Source: Rhodocyclales bacterium (GTDB taxonomy: Bacteria; Pseudomonadota; Gammaproteobacteria; Burkholderiales; Rhodocyclaceae). Taken from it: a stretch of DNA of 64,000 bases. The notes under the pieces are model-generated. The model searched no databases and was not told where the DNA came from. It saw only the letters and a list, made by a program, of their open reading frames with translations. A program made the position numbers and the translations under genes. The DNA is taken from the NCBI GenBank assembly GCA_003105015.1, contig PQAF01000040.1, positions 1-64,000 of the forward strand, given 5' to 3'. Positions 1 to 12,288 of the stretch are shown here, piece after piece. How positions within the stretch are numbered: position 1 is the first letter of the stretch; each line of letters starts with the position of its first letter.

Positions 1-29
1 TAGCTCTTATGCAATCCGGAAAGCCTGAA

Positions 30-2414
30 ATGAATCAATACGTAATCGCGTTCGACGCCCTGCGCATGAACGACGTCGAAAAGGTGGGGGGCAAGAATGC
101 CTCCCTGGGCGAAATGATCAGCCAGCTCGCCCATCTGGGCGTGCGGGTTCCCGGCGGCTTCGCCACGACGGCCCAGGCCTACCGGGACTTCCTGAAGCAC
201 CAGGGCCTGGATCAGCGCATCAACGCCTTGCTCGACAAACTGAACGTCGACGATGTCGAGGCTCTGGCGGCGACCGGCGCCAAGATTCGCGGCTGGATCG
301 CCGACCAGCCTTTTCCCGAGCAACTCGAAAAGGAAATCACGGCGCACTATCAGGGACTGGCTGGCAGCGGAGCGGCGGATGCCACCTTTGCCGTCCGCTC
401 CAGCGCCACGGCCGAAGACCTGCCGGATGCCTCCTTCGCCGGCCAGCAGGAGACCTTCCTCAACATTCACGGGCTGGACAACGTGCTGCATGCCGTCAAG
501 CACGTATTCGCGTCGCTCTACAACGACCGCGCAATCGCCTACCGCGTGCACAAGAATTTCCATCATGCCGACGTCGCCCTCTCCGCCGGCGTGCAGCGCA
601 TGGTGCGCAGCGACATCGGCGCGGCGGGCGTCATTTTCACCCTGGATACCGAGTCGGGTTTCCGTGACGTCGTCTTCGTCACGGCCTCCTATGGACTGGG
701 CGAAACGGTGGTGCAGGGTGCGGTCAACCCCGATGAGTTCTACGTGCACAAGCCGAAGCTTGCTGAAGGGCGTCCCGCCATCATCCGCCGCAACCTGGGC
801 TCGAAGCTGATCAAGATGGAATTCACCGATGCCAAGCAGGCGGGACGCTCGACCCGCACGGTGGATGTGGCCGAAGCCGAACGCATCCGCTTCGCCCTCT
901 CGGATCAGGATGTGCTGGAACTGGCCCGCTACGCCGTCACCATCGAGCAGCACTACGGTCGGCCGATGGACATCGAGTGGGGCAGGGACGGCCAAGACGG
1001 CAAGCTTTACATCCTTCAGGCGCGTCCGGAAACCGTGAAAGCGGGCGAGAGCCAGCAAGTATTGCAGCGCTACCGCCTGAAGCAGCACTCGAAGGTGATC
1101 GTCTCCGGGCGCGCCATCGGCCAGAAGATCGCCACCGGCCCGGTGCGCATCATTCCCGACGCTTCGCAGATGTCCAAGGTGCAGCCGGGCGACATCCTCG
1201 TCACGGACATGACCGACCCGAACTGGGAGCCCGTCATGAAGCGCGCTGCAGCGATCGTCACCAACCGCGGCGGCCGCACCTGCCATGCCGCTATCATCGC
1301 GCGCGAACTGGGCATCCCGGCCGTGGTCGGTTGCGGCAACGCGACATCATCCATGACTGAGGGCGAGTCGGTCACCGTCTCCTGCGCCGAAGGCGATACC
1401 GGCTACATTTACCGTGGCATCCTCGACTACGAGGTGACGACCCAGGAACTCGGCAACCTGCCCAAGCTGCCGGTGAAGATCGCCATGAACGTAGGCAACC
1501 CGGAACTGGCCTTCGAGTTCCAAGGCATTCCCAACGCCGGCGTCGGCCTGGCGCGCATCGAATTCATCATCAACAACGTCATCGGCATCCATCCCAAGGC
1601 GATCCTGGAGCTGGATCGCGTGCCGGCCAGCCTGCGCGACGAGATCAAGCGCCGCTCACGCGGCTACGCCAGCCCGAAGGATTTCTTCGTCGAGAAGCTG
1701 GCCGAGGGCGTGTCGACCATCGCCGCCGCCTTCTGGCCGAAGCCGGTCATCGTCCGCCTGTCCGACTTCAAGTCGAACGAATACCGCAAGCTGCTCGGCG
1801 GCGAGATCTACGAGCCGGAGGAGGAAAACCCGATGCTCGGTTTCCGCGGCGCCTCGCGCTACGTCGCGCCGTCGTTCCGCGACTGCTTCGAGCTGGAATG
1901 CCGCGCCCTGAGAAAGGTCCGCGACGACATGGGCCTCACCAACGTCGAGATCATGGTGCCGTTCACCCGCACGGTGGAGGAAGCGAAAGGGGTGGCCGAC
2001 CTCCTGGCGACGAACGGACTCAAGCGCGGCGAGAACGGCCTGCGCCTGATCATGATGTGCGAGATCCCCTCCAACGCACTGCTGGCGGAGCAGTTCCTCC
2101 AGCACTTTGACGGCTTCTCGATCGGGTCCAACGATCTGACCCAGCTTACCCTCGGCCTCGATCGCGATTCCGGTCTGGTCGCAAACCTGTTTGACGAGCG
2201 TGATGCGGCCGTTAAAGCCTTGCTTAGCATGGCCATCAAGACCTGTCGCAGGCTGGGCAAGTATGTTGGCATTTGCGGGCAAGGCCCGTCAGACCATGTC
2301 GACTTCGCGGAATGGCTGATGGACGAGGGTATCGTGACGGTTTCTCTTAATCCTGATACCGTGATCGACACTTGGATGCGGCTGGGAACCCACCTGGCGC
2401 AGCAAGGCAAGTAG
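30..2414 (+). CDS. ppsA: Phosphoenolpyruvate synthase
   Basis: This enzyme makes phosphoenolpyruvate from pyruvate, ATP and water for gluconeogenesis in the cytoplasm. The 794 residues match the family length. The N-terminal ATP-grasp half contains the motif [11 protein letters not shown]. The mobile phosphohistidine domain has [14 protein letters not shown] with the catalytic His at residue 419, and the C-terminal PEP/pyruvate barrel ends with [10 protein letters not shown]. An in-frame ATG exists at position 9, but the ATG at 30 is preferred because GGAAAG lies just upstream and the protein then begins MNQYVIAFD, as is usual for PpsA. It is followed after 25 bases by an NfeD/SPFH pair with its own strong ribosome binding site. 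Confidence 0.97.
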   Translation: MNQYVIAFDALRMNDVEKVGGKNASLGEMISQLAHLGVRVPGGFATTAQAYRDFLKHQGLDQRINALLDKLNVDDVEALAATGAKIRGWIADQPFPEQLEKEITAHYQGLAGSGAADATFAVRSSATAEDLPDASFAGQQETFLNIHGLDNVLHAVKHVFASLYNDRAIAYRVHKNFHHADVALSAGVQRMVRSDIGAAGVIFTLDTESGFRDVVFVTASYGLGETVVQGAVNPDEFYVHKPKLAEGRPAIIRRNLGSKLIKMEFTDAKQAGRSTRTVDVAEAERIRFALSDQDVLELARYAVTIEQHYGRPMDIEWGRDGQDGKLYILQARPETVKAGESQQVLQRYRLKQHSKVIVSGRAIGQKIATGPVRIIPDASQMSKVQPGDILVTDMTDPNWEPVMKRAAAIVTNRGGRTCHAAIIARELGIPAVVGCGNATSSMTEGESVTVSCAEGDTGYIYRGILDYEVTTQELGNLPKLPVKIAMNVGNPELAFEFQGIPNAGVGLARIEFIINNVIGIHPKAILELDRVPASLRDEIKRRSRGYASPKDFFVEKLAEGVSTIAAAFWPKPVIVRLSDFKSNEYRKLLGGEIYEPEEENPMLGFRGASRYVAPSFRDCFELECRALRKVRDDMGLTNVEIMVPFTRTVEEAKGVADLLATNGLKRGENGLRLIMMCEIPSNALLAEQFLQHFDGFSIGSNDLTQLTLGLDRDSGLVANLFDERDAAVKALLSMAIKTCRRLGKYVGICGQGPSDHVDFAEWLMDEGIVTVSLNPDTVIDTWMRLGTHLAQQGK

Positions 2415-2439
2415 GTATCCTTGCAAACAAGGAGGCGGC

Positions 2440-2883
2440 ATGCAACCTGAATGGTGGCAGTGGGCGGTACTTGGCATCGGGTTGATCATCGCGGAGCTCG
2501 CCATCCCGGCGTTCTTCATCGTCTGGTTCGGCCTGGGCGCGCTTTTAGTGTCCGTCGTGCTGCTGGTGGCGCCTTCCCTCAGCCTGACCGCCCAGCTCCT
2601 GACCTGGACGCTCGCCTCGGTTGCGATGGTCGTGATCTGGTTCCGCATATTCAAGCCTGGCATGCACAAGACGAGAATCGGCATGTCCGACTCGAACATC
2701 GTCGGCGAAGTCGGTATGCTGACCCGCGACGTGGCCCCCTTCCAGAAGGGCCAGGCGCGCTTCCAGAAGCCGCTGGTCGGTTCGGAGGTGTGGGAATGCA
2801 TTTCCGACGAGACGATCAGGTCGGGAGAGCGCGTCAGGGTGCTCGGCATCGAGGGTAGTTTTCTCAAGGTAGGCAAGGCCTGA
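2440..2883 (+). CDS. NfeD-family membrane protein
   Basis: A 147-residue inner-membrane protein of the short NfeD type. Hydrophobic segments span roughly residues 8-70, and a soluble OB-fold domain follows at about 80-145 (GEVGMLTRDV, GERVRVLGIEG). Proteins of this family usually pair with an SPFH/stomatin protein, and here such a gene follows after only 9 bases, so the two probably form one membrane-microdomain unit. The start has an AAGGAGG-like site 5 bases upstream. It lacks the N-terminal ClpP-like protease domain of long NfeD proteins. Confidence 0.9.
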   Translation: MQPEWWQWAVLGIGLIIAELAIPAFFIVWFGLGALLVSVVLLVAPSLSLTAQLLTWTLASVAMVVIWFRIFKPGMHKTRIGMSDSNIVGEVGMLTRDVAPFQKGQARFQKPLVGSEVWECISDETIRSGERVRVLGIEGSFLKVGKA

Positions 2884-2892
2884 GGGGGAGTC

Positions 2893-3750
2893 ATGAGCGC
2901 AGGATTTATCGTTGTCTTAGCGGTACTGGTTTTCGCCCTTGTCACGGTCTGGAAGGGTGTGCGCATCGTGCCGCAGGGAGAAGAATGGATTGTCGAGCGC
3001 CTGGGCAAATACAACGGCACGCTGCACCCAGGCCTCAACATCGTCGTTCCCTACATCGATCGCATCGCCTACAAGGTGGTGACCAAGGACATCATCCTCG
3101 ACGTGCAGGAACAGGAGGTCATCACCAAGGACAACGCGGTGATCCTCACCAATGCCATCGCCTTCATCAAGGTGACCGATCCGGTCAAGGCTGTTTACGG
3201 CGTTGTGGACTTCGCCGAAGCCATCCGCAATCTGATCATGACGACCCTGCGTTCTATCACCGGCGAGATGGAACTCGACCAGGCGCTGTCCTCCCGCGAC
3301 AAGATCAAGGTGCGCCTGCGCGAGAGCATTGCGGATGAGGCAGTCGACTGGGGGCTGACGGTGAAATCGGTGGAAATCCAGGATATCAAGCCTTCAGCCT
3401 CGATGCAGAAGGCCATGGAGATGCAAGCCTCTGCGGAACGCGAACGGAAGGCCATGGTCACGCGGGCCGAGGGGGAGAAGCAGTCGATGATCCTGCAGGC
3501 CGAGGCGCGCGTCGAATCCGCTCGACGCGATGCGGAGGCGCAGGTCACCCTGGCCGAGGCATCCTCCGAAGCAATCAAGCGGGTCGCCCAGGCGATCGGT
3601 GACCGCGACACGCCGATGCTCTACCTGCTGGGGGAGAAGTACATTGCATCGATCACCCACTTGGCCAATTCGGAGAATGCCAAGATGATCGTGCTGCCGG
3701 CGGACGTTCAGGAAGCCGTGCGGGGGGTACTGGGCAGGTTCAAGGCCTGA
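2893..3750 (+). CDS. Stomatin-like SPFH/band-7 protein (QmcA-like)
   Basis: This 285-residue protein has one N-terminal membrane anchor (residues 2-20), an SPFH/band-7 domain (about 22-190, including GEEWIVERLGKYN and RSITGEMELDQ) and an alanine/glutamate-rich coiled coil (about 175-235). Such proteins assemble into large membrane-attached oligomers and act with NfeD partners, consistent with the gene upstream. Its last codons, Lys-Ala-stop, mirror those of the convergent smpB gene, which creates an 18-bp perfect palindrome across the two stop codons. Confidence 0.93.
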   Translation: MSAGFIVVLAVLVFALVTVWKGVRIVPQGEEWIVERLGKYNGTLHPGLNIVVPYIDRIAYKVVTKDIILDVQEQEVITKDNAVILTNAIAFIKVTDPVKAVYGVVDFAEAIRNLIMTTLRSITGEMELDQALSSRDKIKVRLRESIADEAVDWGLTVKSVEIQDIKPSASMQKAMEMQASAERERKAMVTRAEGEKQSMILQAEARVESARRDAEAQVTLAEASSEAIKRVAQAIGDRDTPMLYLLGEKYIASITHLANSENAKMIVLPADVQEAVRGVLGRFKA

Positions 3751-3759
3751 TCAGGCCTT
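3742..3759. repeat. 18-bp perfect palindrome across two convergent stop codons
   Basis: AAGGCCTGATCAGGCCTT at 3742-3759 is exactly self-complementary. It arises because the stomatin-like gene and smpB both end with AAG GCC TGA on opposite strands, with no spacer. Confidence 0.9.
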
Positions 3760-4197
3760 CACCCGCATCAGGCGCTGCTTCTCCCGCTCCCAGTCGCGCT
3801 TCTTCTCGGTCTCGCGCTTGTCGTGCTGCTTCTTGCCGTGGGCGAGCCCGATGGCGATCTTCACGCGTCCCTTGGCGTAATGCAGATCGAGCGGCACTAG
3901 GGCATAGCCGGCACGTTCGACCTTGCCGATCAGCTTGCTGATCTCTTCGGCATGCAGCAACAGCTTGCGCGTGCGCACCGGATCGGGATGGATATGGGTG
4001 GAGGCCGTCGGTAGCGGGCTGATATGGCACCCAATGAGGAAAACCTCCTCGCCGCGCAAAATCACATAAGCCTCTTTCAACTGTACCCGCCCGGCGCGGA
4101 TCGCCTTGACTTCCCAGCCTTCCAGCACCAGGCCCGCTTCGAAGCGCTCCTCGATGAAGTAGTCGTGGAAGGCCTTCTTGTTGTCAACAATGCTCAT
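3751..4197 (-). CDS. smpB: SsrA (tmRNA)-binding protein SmpB
   Basis: A 148-residue SmpB, the partner that delivers tmRNA to stalled ribosomes. The OB core begins [17 protein letters not shown] and contains [15 protein letters not shown]. The basic C-terminal tail ([19 protein letters not shown]) is the part that enters the empty mRNA channel. The length is slightly below the E. coli protein but normal for the family. It is convergent with the stomatin gene and divergent from ratA. No tmRNA gene was seen in this window. Confidence 0.97.
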   Translation of the reverse strand: MSIVDNKKAFHDYFIEERFEAGLVLEGWEVKAIRAGRVQLKEAYVILRGEEVFLIGCHISPLPTASTHIHPDPVRTRKLLLHAEEISKLIGKVERAGYALVPLDLHYAKGRVKIAIGLAHGKKQHDKRETEKKRDWEREKQRLMRVKA

Positions 4198-4245
4198 GGC
4201 GGCTTTTGCGCTAGAATTCGCAGGATTCTATAGCATGTTGCGATC

Positions 4246-4686
4246 ATGGCCGAAGTCAGGAAGTCCGTCCTGATCGAATACAGCGCCGGACAGATGTTCC
4301 ATCTAGTCGACCAGGTCGAGGACTATCCACAATTCCTGCCCTGGTGCGGCGGTACGGAACTGATACATCGCGACGAATCCAGGACGGTTGCGACGTTGCA
4401 TATCAATTACCACGGGATCAAGGCGGACTTCTCAACCGAGAACGACAAGGAAGCCCCTCATTCCATGAAGATCAACTTGCGGCATGGCCCCTTCGAGCAC
4501 CTCGACGGCTGCTGGCATTTCAAGCCGCTCGGTGAAACTGCGTGCAAGGTCGAGTTTCAGCTTCACTACGAATTCTCAAGCAAACTGCTGGAGAGGGCAT
4601 TGGGCCCGGTTTTCCACCATATTGCCAACACCTTCGTTGACTCGTTCGTAAGGCGGGCGGGGCAGATCTATCCTCACAATGGCTGA
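4246..4686 (+). CDS. ratA: RatA/COQ10-like START-domain protein
   Basis: A 146-residue single-domain protein of the polyketide cyclase/START superfamily, beginning AEVRKSVLIEYSAGQMFHLVDQVEDYPQFLPWCGG, the signature region of RatA and mitochondrial Coq10. The family has been described both as a ribosome-association toxin and as a ubiquinone-binding chaperone. The sequence alone does not decide between them, and the presence of rnfH next door favours neither. Its 3' end overlaps rnfH by 8 bases, so the two are co-translated, and smpB lies divergently upstream, the usual smpB-ratA-rnfH arrangement. Confidence 0.92.
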   Translation: MAEVRKSVLIEYSAGQMFHLVDQVEDYPQFLPWCGGTELIHRDESRTVATLHINYHGIKADFSTENDKEAPHSMKINLRHGPFEHLDGCWHFKPLGETACKVEFQLHYEFSSKLLERALGPVFHHIANTFVDSFVRRAGQIYPHNG

Positions 4687-5002
4687 ACCCGAATCCCTGT
4701 CGATCGAAATTGCCTATGCCCTGCCGCAAAGGCAGGAACTGGTGTATGTGCAACTGCCTACCGGCAGCACCGTTCAACAGGCCATTGAAGCTTCAGGACT
4801 AATGCAGAAATATGCCGAGATCGACCTGAAGCAGAACAAGGTCGGCGTATTCGGCAAGCTGACCAAGCTCGATGCGCCATTGCGTAATCGCGACCGCGTC
4901 GAAATTTATCGGCCGCTGCTCGCCGATCCCAAGGAAGTCCGCAAAAAGCGCGCGGACGAGGGCAAGGCGATGAAAAAAGGGGGGGGAGACCTGGAAGGCT
5001 AG
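4679..5002 (+). CDS. rnfH: RnfH-family ubiquitin-like protein
   Basis: This 107-residue protein belongs to the RnfH (UPF0125) family with a beta-grasp, ubiquitin-like fold. Typical parts are the opening strand SLSIEIAYALPQRQELV, the segment GVFGKLTKLDAPLRNRDRVEIYRPL, and a charged tail of lysines and acidic residues. The ATG lies inside ratA (8-base overlap), indicating translational coupling. The biochemical role of RnfH is not established, although the family is sometimes linked to electron transport and RatA. Confidence 0.92.
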   Translation: MAEPESLSIEIAYALPQRQELVYVQLPTGSTVQQAIEASGLMQKYAEIDLKQNKVGVFGKLTKLDAPLRNRDRVEIYRPLLADPKEVRKKRADEGKAMKKGGGDLEG

Positions 5003-5009
5003 GGCGAGT

Positions 5010-6988
<1,979 letters not shown>

Positions 6989-7008
6989 CGCCACAAGGCG
7001 CACCAGCC

Positions 7009-8571
7009 ATGCACAAGAAGATCCTGATCCTCGATTTCGGGGCGCAATACTCGCAACTGATCGCCCGCCGCGTACGCGAGCAGCAGGTCTATTGCGAGCT
7101 CCACCCCTACGACGTTTCCGAAGCCTTCATCCGCGAATTCGATCCGGTCGGCATCATCCTCTCCGGCGGACCGAACTCGGTTTATGAAGAAGAGGCCTAT
7201 CGCGCCTCGCAGGCTGTTTTCGAACTGGGCATACCGGTGCTGGGCATCTGCTACGGCATGCAGACCATGGCTGCGCAACTTGGCGGCAAGGTTGAAGGCG
7301 CGAAGAAGCGTGAGTTCGGCTATGCGGAGATCCGTGCCCGCGGCCACTCCAAGCTGCTGGAGGGCATCCAGGACAGCGTCAATGCCGAAGGCCACGGCCT
7401 GCTCGATGTGTGGATGAGCCACGGCGACAAGGTGACCGAACTGCCGCCGGGCTTCAAGATCATTGCCAGCAACGAGTCAACGCCCATCGCCGGCATGGCG
7501 GACGAGTCGCGCCGCTTCTATGGCGTCCAGTTCCATCCCGAGGTGACGCACACTATCCAGGGCAAGACCATCATCGCCCGTTTCGTGCTGGACATTTGCG
7601 GCTGCACCGGCGACTGGAACATGCCGGACTACATCGGCGAGGCCGTCGAGAAGATCCGCGCCCAGGTTGGCAATGAGGAGGTCATCCTCGGCCTCTCGGG
7701 TGGCGTCGATTCCTCCGTCGCGGCGGCGCTGATCCACCGCGCCATCGGCGACCAGCTGACCTGCGTCTTCGTAGACAACGGCCTGCTGCGTCTGAACGAG
7801 GCGGAGCAGGTGATGAAAACCTTCGCCCGCAGCCTTGGCGTCAAGGTCATCCATGTCGATGCCAGCGACCAATTCCTCGGCCGGCTGGCCGGCGTCACCG
7901 AACCCGAGCAGAAGCGCCGTATCATCGGGGCTGACTTTGTCGAAGTCTTCCAGGCCGAGGCAAAGAAACTGCCGAAAGCCAAGTGGCTGGCGCAGGGCAC
8001 CATCTACCCGGACGTGATCGAATCCGCCGGCGCCAAGACCAAGAAGGCCCACACCATCAAGTCGCACCACAACGTCGGCGGCCTGCCGGAAACCCTGCAT
8101 CTCAAGCTGCTGGAGCCGTTGCGCGAGTTGTTCAAGGACGAGGTGCGGGAACTTGGCGTGGCGCTCGGCCTGCCGCACGACATGGTGTATCGCCATCCCT
8201 TCCCGGGCCCCGGCCTGGGCGTGCGCATCCTGGGCGAAGTGAAGCGGGAGTATGCCGACCTGTTGCGCCGAGCAGATGCCATTTTCATCGACGAACTGCG
8301 CGCGGCGGACTGGTACGAGAAGACTTCGCAGGCCTTCGCCGTCTTCCTGCCTGTACGCTCGGTCGGCGTGATGGGCGACGGCCGCACCTACGAAAACGTG
8401 GTGGCACTGCGCGCCGTGCAGACGCAGGACTTCATGACCGCTCAATGGGCTGAACTGCCTTATGGCCTTCTGGCCAAGGTCTCCAACCGCATCATCAACG
8501 AAGTGCGCGGCATCAACCGCGTGGTCTACGACATCTCCGGCAAGCCGCCGGCGACCATCGAGTGGGAGTAG
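7009..8571 (+). CDS. guaA: GMP synthase (glutamine-hydrolysing)
   Basis: It converts XMP to GMP using glutamine and ATP. The 520 residues comprise an N-terminal class I glutamine amidotransferase with nucleophile Cys81 in GICYGMQ and the His/Glu pair in FHPEVTHT, a PP-loop ATP pyrophosphatase domain with LSGGVDSS near residue 230, and a C-terminal dimerisation domain ending KPPATIEWE. It is the second gene of guaBA. Confidence 0.98.
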   Translation: MHKKILILDFGAQYSQLIARRVREQQVYCELHPYDVSEAFIREFDPVGIILSGGPNSVYEEEAYRASQAVFELGIPVLGICYGMQTMAAQLGGKVEGAKKREFGYAEIRARGHSKLLEGIQDSVNAEGHGLLDVWMSHGDKVTELPPGFKIIASNESTPIAGMADESRRFYGVQFHPEVTHTIQGKTIIARFVLDICGCTGDWNMPDYIGEAVEKIRAQVGNEEVILGLSGGVDSSVAAALIHRAIGDQLTCVFVDNGLLRLNEAEQVMKTFARSLGVKVIHVDASDQFLGRLAGVTEPEQKRRIIGADFVEVFQAEAKKLPKAKWLAQGTIYPDVIESAGAKTKKAHTIKSHHNVGGLPETLHLKLLEPLRELFKDEVRELGVALGLPHDMVYRHPFPGPGLGVRILGEVKREYADLLRRADAIFIDELRAADWYEKTSQAFAVFLPVRSVGVMGDGRTYENVVALRAVQTQDFMTAQWAELPYGLLAKVSNRIINEVRGINRVVYDISGKPPATIEWE

Positions 8572-8577
8572 GGCGGC

Positions 8578-9345
8578 TCAGCCGAAACGGTTGGACAGCC
8601 GTCCCACGCCCTCGATTTCGATTTCCACCAGATCGCCTTCCTGGATCGGACCTGCTCCTAGCGAGGTGCCGCAGGCGATGATGTCGCCCGGCATCAGCGT
8701 CATGTCCCTGGACAGGAGGCTGACGATGGCGCGCGGCCGGAAGAACATGTCGGCCACCGGATAGTTCTGCTTCTCCTCTCCGTTCACCAGCGTCCTCACC
8801 GTCAGCGCGTCCGGCTCGAGGCCGGTGGCGATCAGCGGGCCGAAAGGCCCGAAGCTGTCGAAGCTCTTGGCACGGCTCCATTGCGGGAAACTGGGATCGC
8901 TGCGCAGGATTTGCCGGGCAGTGACGTCGTTCACGCAGGTGTAGCCGAAAACATACTGATCGGCCTCAGTCTCACTGACATTCCGGCAGGGCTTGCCGAT
9001 GACCACGCCCAGTTCCCCCTCGAAGACCACCGGGCCAGCGTAGCCCTCAGGCCGCCGGATCGGCTCGCCATGCGCCATGAAGCAGTTGTTCGTCTTGACG
9101 AACCAGAGGGGATGCTCGGGGCGCTGCAGCTTTTCAAACTCCGCGCGAGCCGCAAAGTTGTTCCACAGGCCCAGCATCTTGGTCGGCTGGCAGGGCGGCA
9201 GAAGGGTTACCGCATCCAGGGCCAGGCGCTCACCGGTCGGATTCGCCCCGGCAAACAGGTCGCCCGAACAGACCTGGATGGTATCCTTGTCAACCATGCC
9301 GAAGCAGATCGAGTCTCGGTGTGCAAAACGCAGCCAGTGCGCCAT
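8578..9345 (-). CDS. Fumarylacetoacetate hydrolase-family protein
   Basis: A 255-residue protein of the FAH superfamily, which cleaves or decarboxylates beta-keto acids in aromatic and related catabolism. The metal-binding core is visible as VVFEGELGVVIGK, followed by YTCVNDVTARQ, AKSFDSFGPFGP and PGDIIACGTSLGAGP. The substrate cannot be read from sequence. It is convergent with guaA (stop codons 6 bases apart) and divergent from tadA, with no pathway neighbours. Confidence 0.85.
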   Translation of the reverse strand: MAHWLRFAHRDSICFGMVDKDTIQVCSGDLFAGANPTGERLALDAVTLLPPCQPTKMLGLWNNFAARAEFEKLQRPEHPLWFVKTNNCFMAHGEPIRRPEGYAGPVVFEGELGVVIGKPCRNVSETEADQYVFGYTCVNDVTARQILRSDPSFPQWSRAKSFDSFGPFGPLIATGLEPDALTVRTLVNGEEKQNYPVADMFFRPRAIVSLLSRDMTLMPGDIIACGTSLGAGPIQEGDLVEIEIEGVGRLSNRFG

Positions 9346-9347
9346 GA

Positions 9348-9926
<579 letters not shown>

Positions 9927-9927
9927 C

Positions 9928-10407
9928 ATGAAGATCCGCGTCTCTCTCTCCCGCCAGTCTCTGGAACTTTTCGACGACGCAGGGAAACGTCTGCGTTCCT
10001 ACACGGTCTCGACCTCCAAGATGGGGCCCGGTGAGCAGCGCGGCAGCTACCGCACGCCGCGCGGTAGCCATATCGTGCGCGCCAAGATCGGTGCAGGACA
10101 ACCCGAGAACGCCGTGTTCGTCCGGCGGCGGCCCACAGGCGAAATCTATTCGCGTGAGCTTGCGGACAAGCATCCGGGGCGCGACTGGATCCTGACGCGT
10201 ATCCTCTGGCTCTCAGGCTGCGAACCCGGCCGCAATCGATTGGGCGATGTCGACACCATGCGCCGCTTCGTCTACATCCATGGCACACCCGACGGTACCG
10301 AGTTGGGACAGCCTGGCTCGATCGGCTGCATCCGCATGCACAACCGCGATATCGTTGAGCTTTTCGATCTTGTTCCGGCAAGAACGGCGGTGGAGATTAC
10401 CGAATAG
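9928..10407 (+). CDS. L,D-transpeptidase (YkuD-fold) protein
   Basis: A 159-residue YkuD-domain protein. The catalytic motif is intact: His118 in YIHGTPDG and Cys134 in GSIGCIRMHNRDIVELF. The family cross-links peptidoglycan or attaches proteins to it. No signal peptide or lipobox is visible at the N-terminus (MKIRVSLSRQSLELFDD), which is odd for an enzyme expected in the periplasm, though several short proteobacterial homologues share this. It is co-transcribed with tadA, and its 3' end overlaps the convergent NRDE gene by 11 bases. Confidence 0.87.
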   Translation: MKIRVSLSRQSLELFDDAGKRLRSYTVSTSKMGPGEQRGSYRTPRGSHIVRAKIGAGQPENAVFVRRRPTGEIYSRELADKHPGRDWILTRILWLSGCEPGRNRLGDVDTMRRFVYIHGTPDGTELGQPGSIGCIRMHNRDIVELFDLVPARTAVEITE

Positions 10408-11173
10408 CCTGTCCGGAAGCAGAGAAAGCGAACTCGCGCCTCTCGCCTGGCGAGGCGTCCGGCAGGAATCCCTGCTCGATGAAGCGCACCCAGCCGGATC
10501 GGTCTCTCAGCAGAACGGTGGCCGAACGCGTCCCATATTGAGGCGAACGGACAAAGGCTGCGGACAACAGCCGTTCCCACTCCAGACTGACCCCGGTGCG
10601 CGGCAGCGCATCGTCCGGCGCGATGCTGTCGTCGCGCAGCAGGGCGAAAAGCGGCGCTTCATTGGGCAACGCCTGAAGGGCGCCATTCAGGGCCGACTTG
10701 CCCCGTGCAACCTTTGGCCAGGGTGTGTCGAGCAAATGGTTCGACAGGCCATACACGCCGGGCGCTAGCGCCTGCTCGCCTTCCCCGCAATTCGAAAAGC
10801 ACCACAGGCCATCCGGGTCGCCGAAGATCAGATTGAAGCCGTTGTAACGATCTGCGCAAGATTCGAGCTCTGACAAATAGTCCTCGGCGGACTGGCCGCC
10901 TATCAGGAAACGTCTGACCAGTTCGCCGCGCGAAGGCGCTCCCATCGTATTCCGCGCAGGATCGCGATAGTTGGTCAGCGCGGCAAAGCGCCCGTTGCGG
11001 GTCACGCCAAGCCAGGTGCCGCCAGCCTCGAGGTCGCGTCCTGCCAGAACGTTTGGCGCATCCTCCCAAAAGTCAGCCGCTGCAGTACGGCGGGAAAAGA
11101 ACTCGTCACGGTTGGCCGCCACGACCAAGGGGTAGTCCGGGTGGGCCTGCCAGGCAAGCAGGATCAGGCACAT
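10397..11173 (-). CDS. NRDE-family (TANGO2-like) protein
   Basis: The 258-residue protein opens with Met-Cys and contains the family signature Asn-Arg-Asp-Glu at residues 21-24 (VAANRDEFFSRRT), an N-terminal-nucleophile-like fold seen in TANGO2 homologues. Other family motifs are GGTWLGVTRNGRFAALTNYR and GVYGLSNHLLDTPWPKV. The cellular role is not established in bacteria. It lies 12 bases downstream of ygfZ on the same strand, so both are probably transcribed together. Confidence 0.85.
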   Translation of the reverse strand: MCLILLAWQAHPDYPLVVAANRDEFFSRRTAAADFWEDAPNVLAGRDLEAGGTWLGVTRNGRFAALTNYRDPARNTMGAPSRGELVRRFLIGGQSAEDYLSELESCADRYNGFNLIFGDPDGLWCFSNCGEGEQALAPGVYGLSNHLLDTPWPKVARGKSALNGALQALPNEAPLFALLRDDSIAPDDALPRTGVSLEWERLLSAAFVRSPQYGTRSATVLLRDRSGWVRFIEQGFLPDASPGERREFAFSASGQAIR

Positions 11174-11185
11174 AGCCTGTGCCGG

Positions 11186-12214
11186 TTATTCGAGCGCGTA
11201 GGGCAGGGAACGGAATTCCAGCCGTGGGCCGTCTGCACTGCCCAGGCGCACATCGCCAGTTTCGGCACTCGACATCAGCATCGAGGCCAGCATCTCGCAA
11301 CCGCCAGCAGGACTCGGCGCGGCCTCGATGACTTTGCCGCAAGACTGGTCCGGCAGATCGGGGCTGAAAAGGTCCGTGCCGGGCCGGGGGCAGTTCCCCT
11401 GGACATGCGCGCGATAGGTGCGGCGCTTGACCTTGCCGAGGTACTTCGTGCGTGCCACCACTTCCTGGCCGGGATAACAGCCCTTGGTGAAACTGACACC
11501 GCCGATCAACTCGAGGTTGGCCATTTGCGGCACAAACTCTTCCTGCGTGAAGGAAGTGATGTGCGGAATCCCCGCCGCAACCTCCAGCCAGCGCCAGCTT
11601 GTCGCGCCGACCGGTTTCGCCAGGGGGGCCAGCTGATCCCACATACGCGCTGCTGCTTCAGGCCGCAGCGCCAGTTGGTAGCGGTGCCCGTCCAGGCGGA
11701 TGGCCGAACCGTCGGCGAAATGTGACACATCGAACGGCGCAGCGGGAATTTCCAGCCCCGACGCCTTGAGAGCGGCTTCGGCCCCATCGCCGGCAATGCC
11801 GAACAAAACCGTATCGGTGCTCGCATCCGTGAGCTTCACTTTCGAGCGCAGCACGTACATGCCGAGTTTCTTGAGGATCGCCGGCTGGATGTCGGCGGAC
11901 AACTGCAGCAGATAATCGTTGTTCTCGCGCCAGATCAGGAAATCAGCCAGGAGGCGGCCCTTTGGGCTGCAGAACCCGCATCGCTCGGCATGATTTCGTC
12001 CGAGGTGCTGGATGTCGTTGGAGAGCAGGTTGTGCAGGAATGCCGCGGCGTCTTCGCCGGTTGCCCGGATCAGGCCGAACTGTGTCAGAGGCGCCAGCAC
12101 GGTGCCGGACCCGGCAGCCGCGAGTTCGGACTGGGCATCGCCGAAATCATGCACCTGGCCAGCTTCAATGCGCGCACCACGGGTTGCGAGGAAGTTCTGC
12201 CAGTTCGAATTCAT
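11186..12214 (-). CDS. ygfZ: Folate-binding Fe-S repair protein YgfZ
   Basis: A 342-residue member of the YgfZ/GcvT-like family, which uses folate to support maintenance of certain iron-sulfur enzymes. The diagnostic motif KGCYPGQE with Cys246 is present, followed by VVARTKYLGKVKRRTY. It is divergent from mltG, with 74 bases between the starts. The shared spacer is AT-rich (TTATTATATC) and probably carries the promoters, but no clean pair of hexamers could be assigned. Confidence 0.93.
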   Translation of the reverse strand: MNSNWQNFLATRGARIEAGQVHDFGDAQSELAAAGSGTVLAPLTQFGLIRATGEDAAAFLHNLLSNDIQHLGRNHAERCGFCSPKGRLLADFLIWRENNDYLLQLSADIQPAILKKLGMYVLRSKVKLTDASTDTVLFGIAGDGAEAALKASGLEIPAAPFDVSHFADGSAIRLDGHRYQLALRPEAAARMWDQLAPLAKPVGATSWRWLEVAAGIPHITSFTQEEFVPQMANLELIGGVSFTKGCYPGQEVVARTKYLGKVKRRTYRAHVQGNCPRPGTDLFSPDLPDQSCGKVIEAAPSPAGGCEMLASMLMSSAETGDVRLGSADGPRLEFRSLPYALE

Positions 12215-12288
12215 ATTGTCTTCGTCCGATTGGGGGTGGGTTATTATATCTTTTTGCAGACCTGCCCCTTTTCAATCCCTGTCCGATA

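Noticed and set aside
8573..8585. Short palindrome CGGCTCAGCCG between guaA and the FAH gene as a terminator
   Set aside because: The stem is only four to five bases and no T run follows on either strand.
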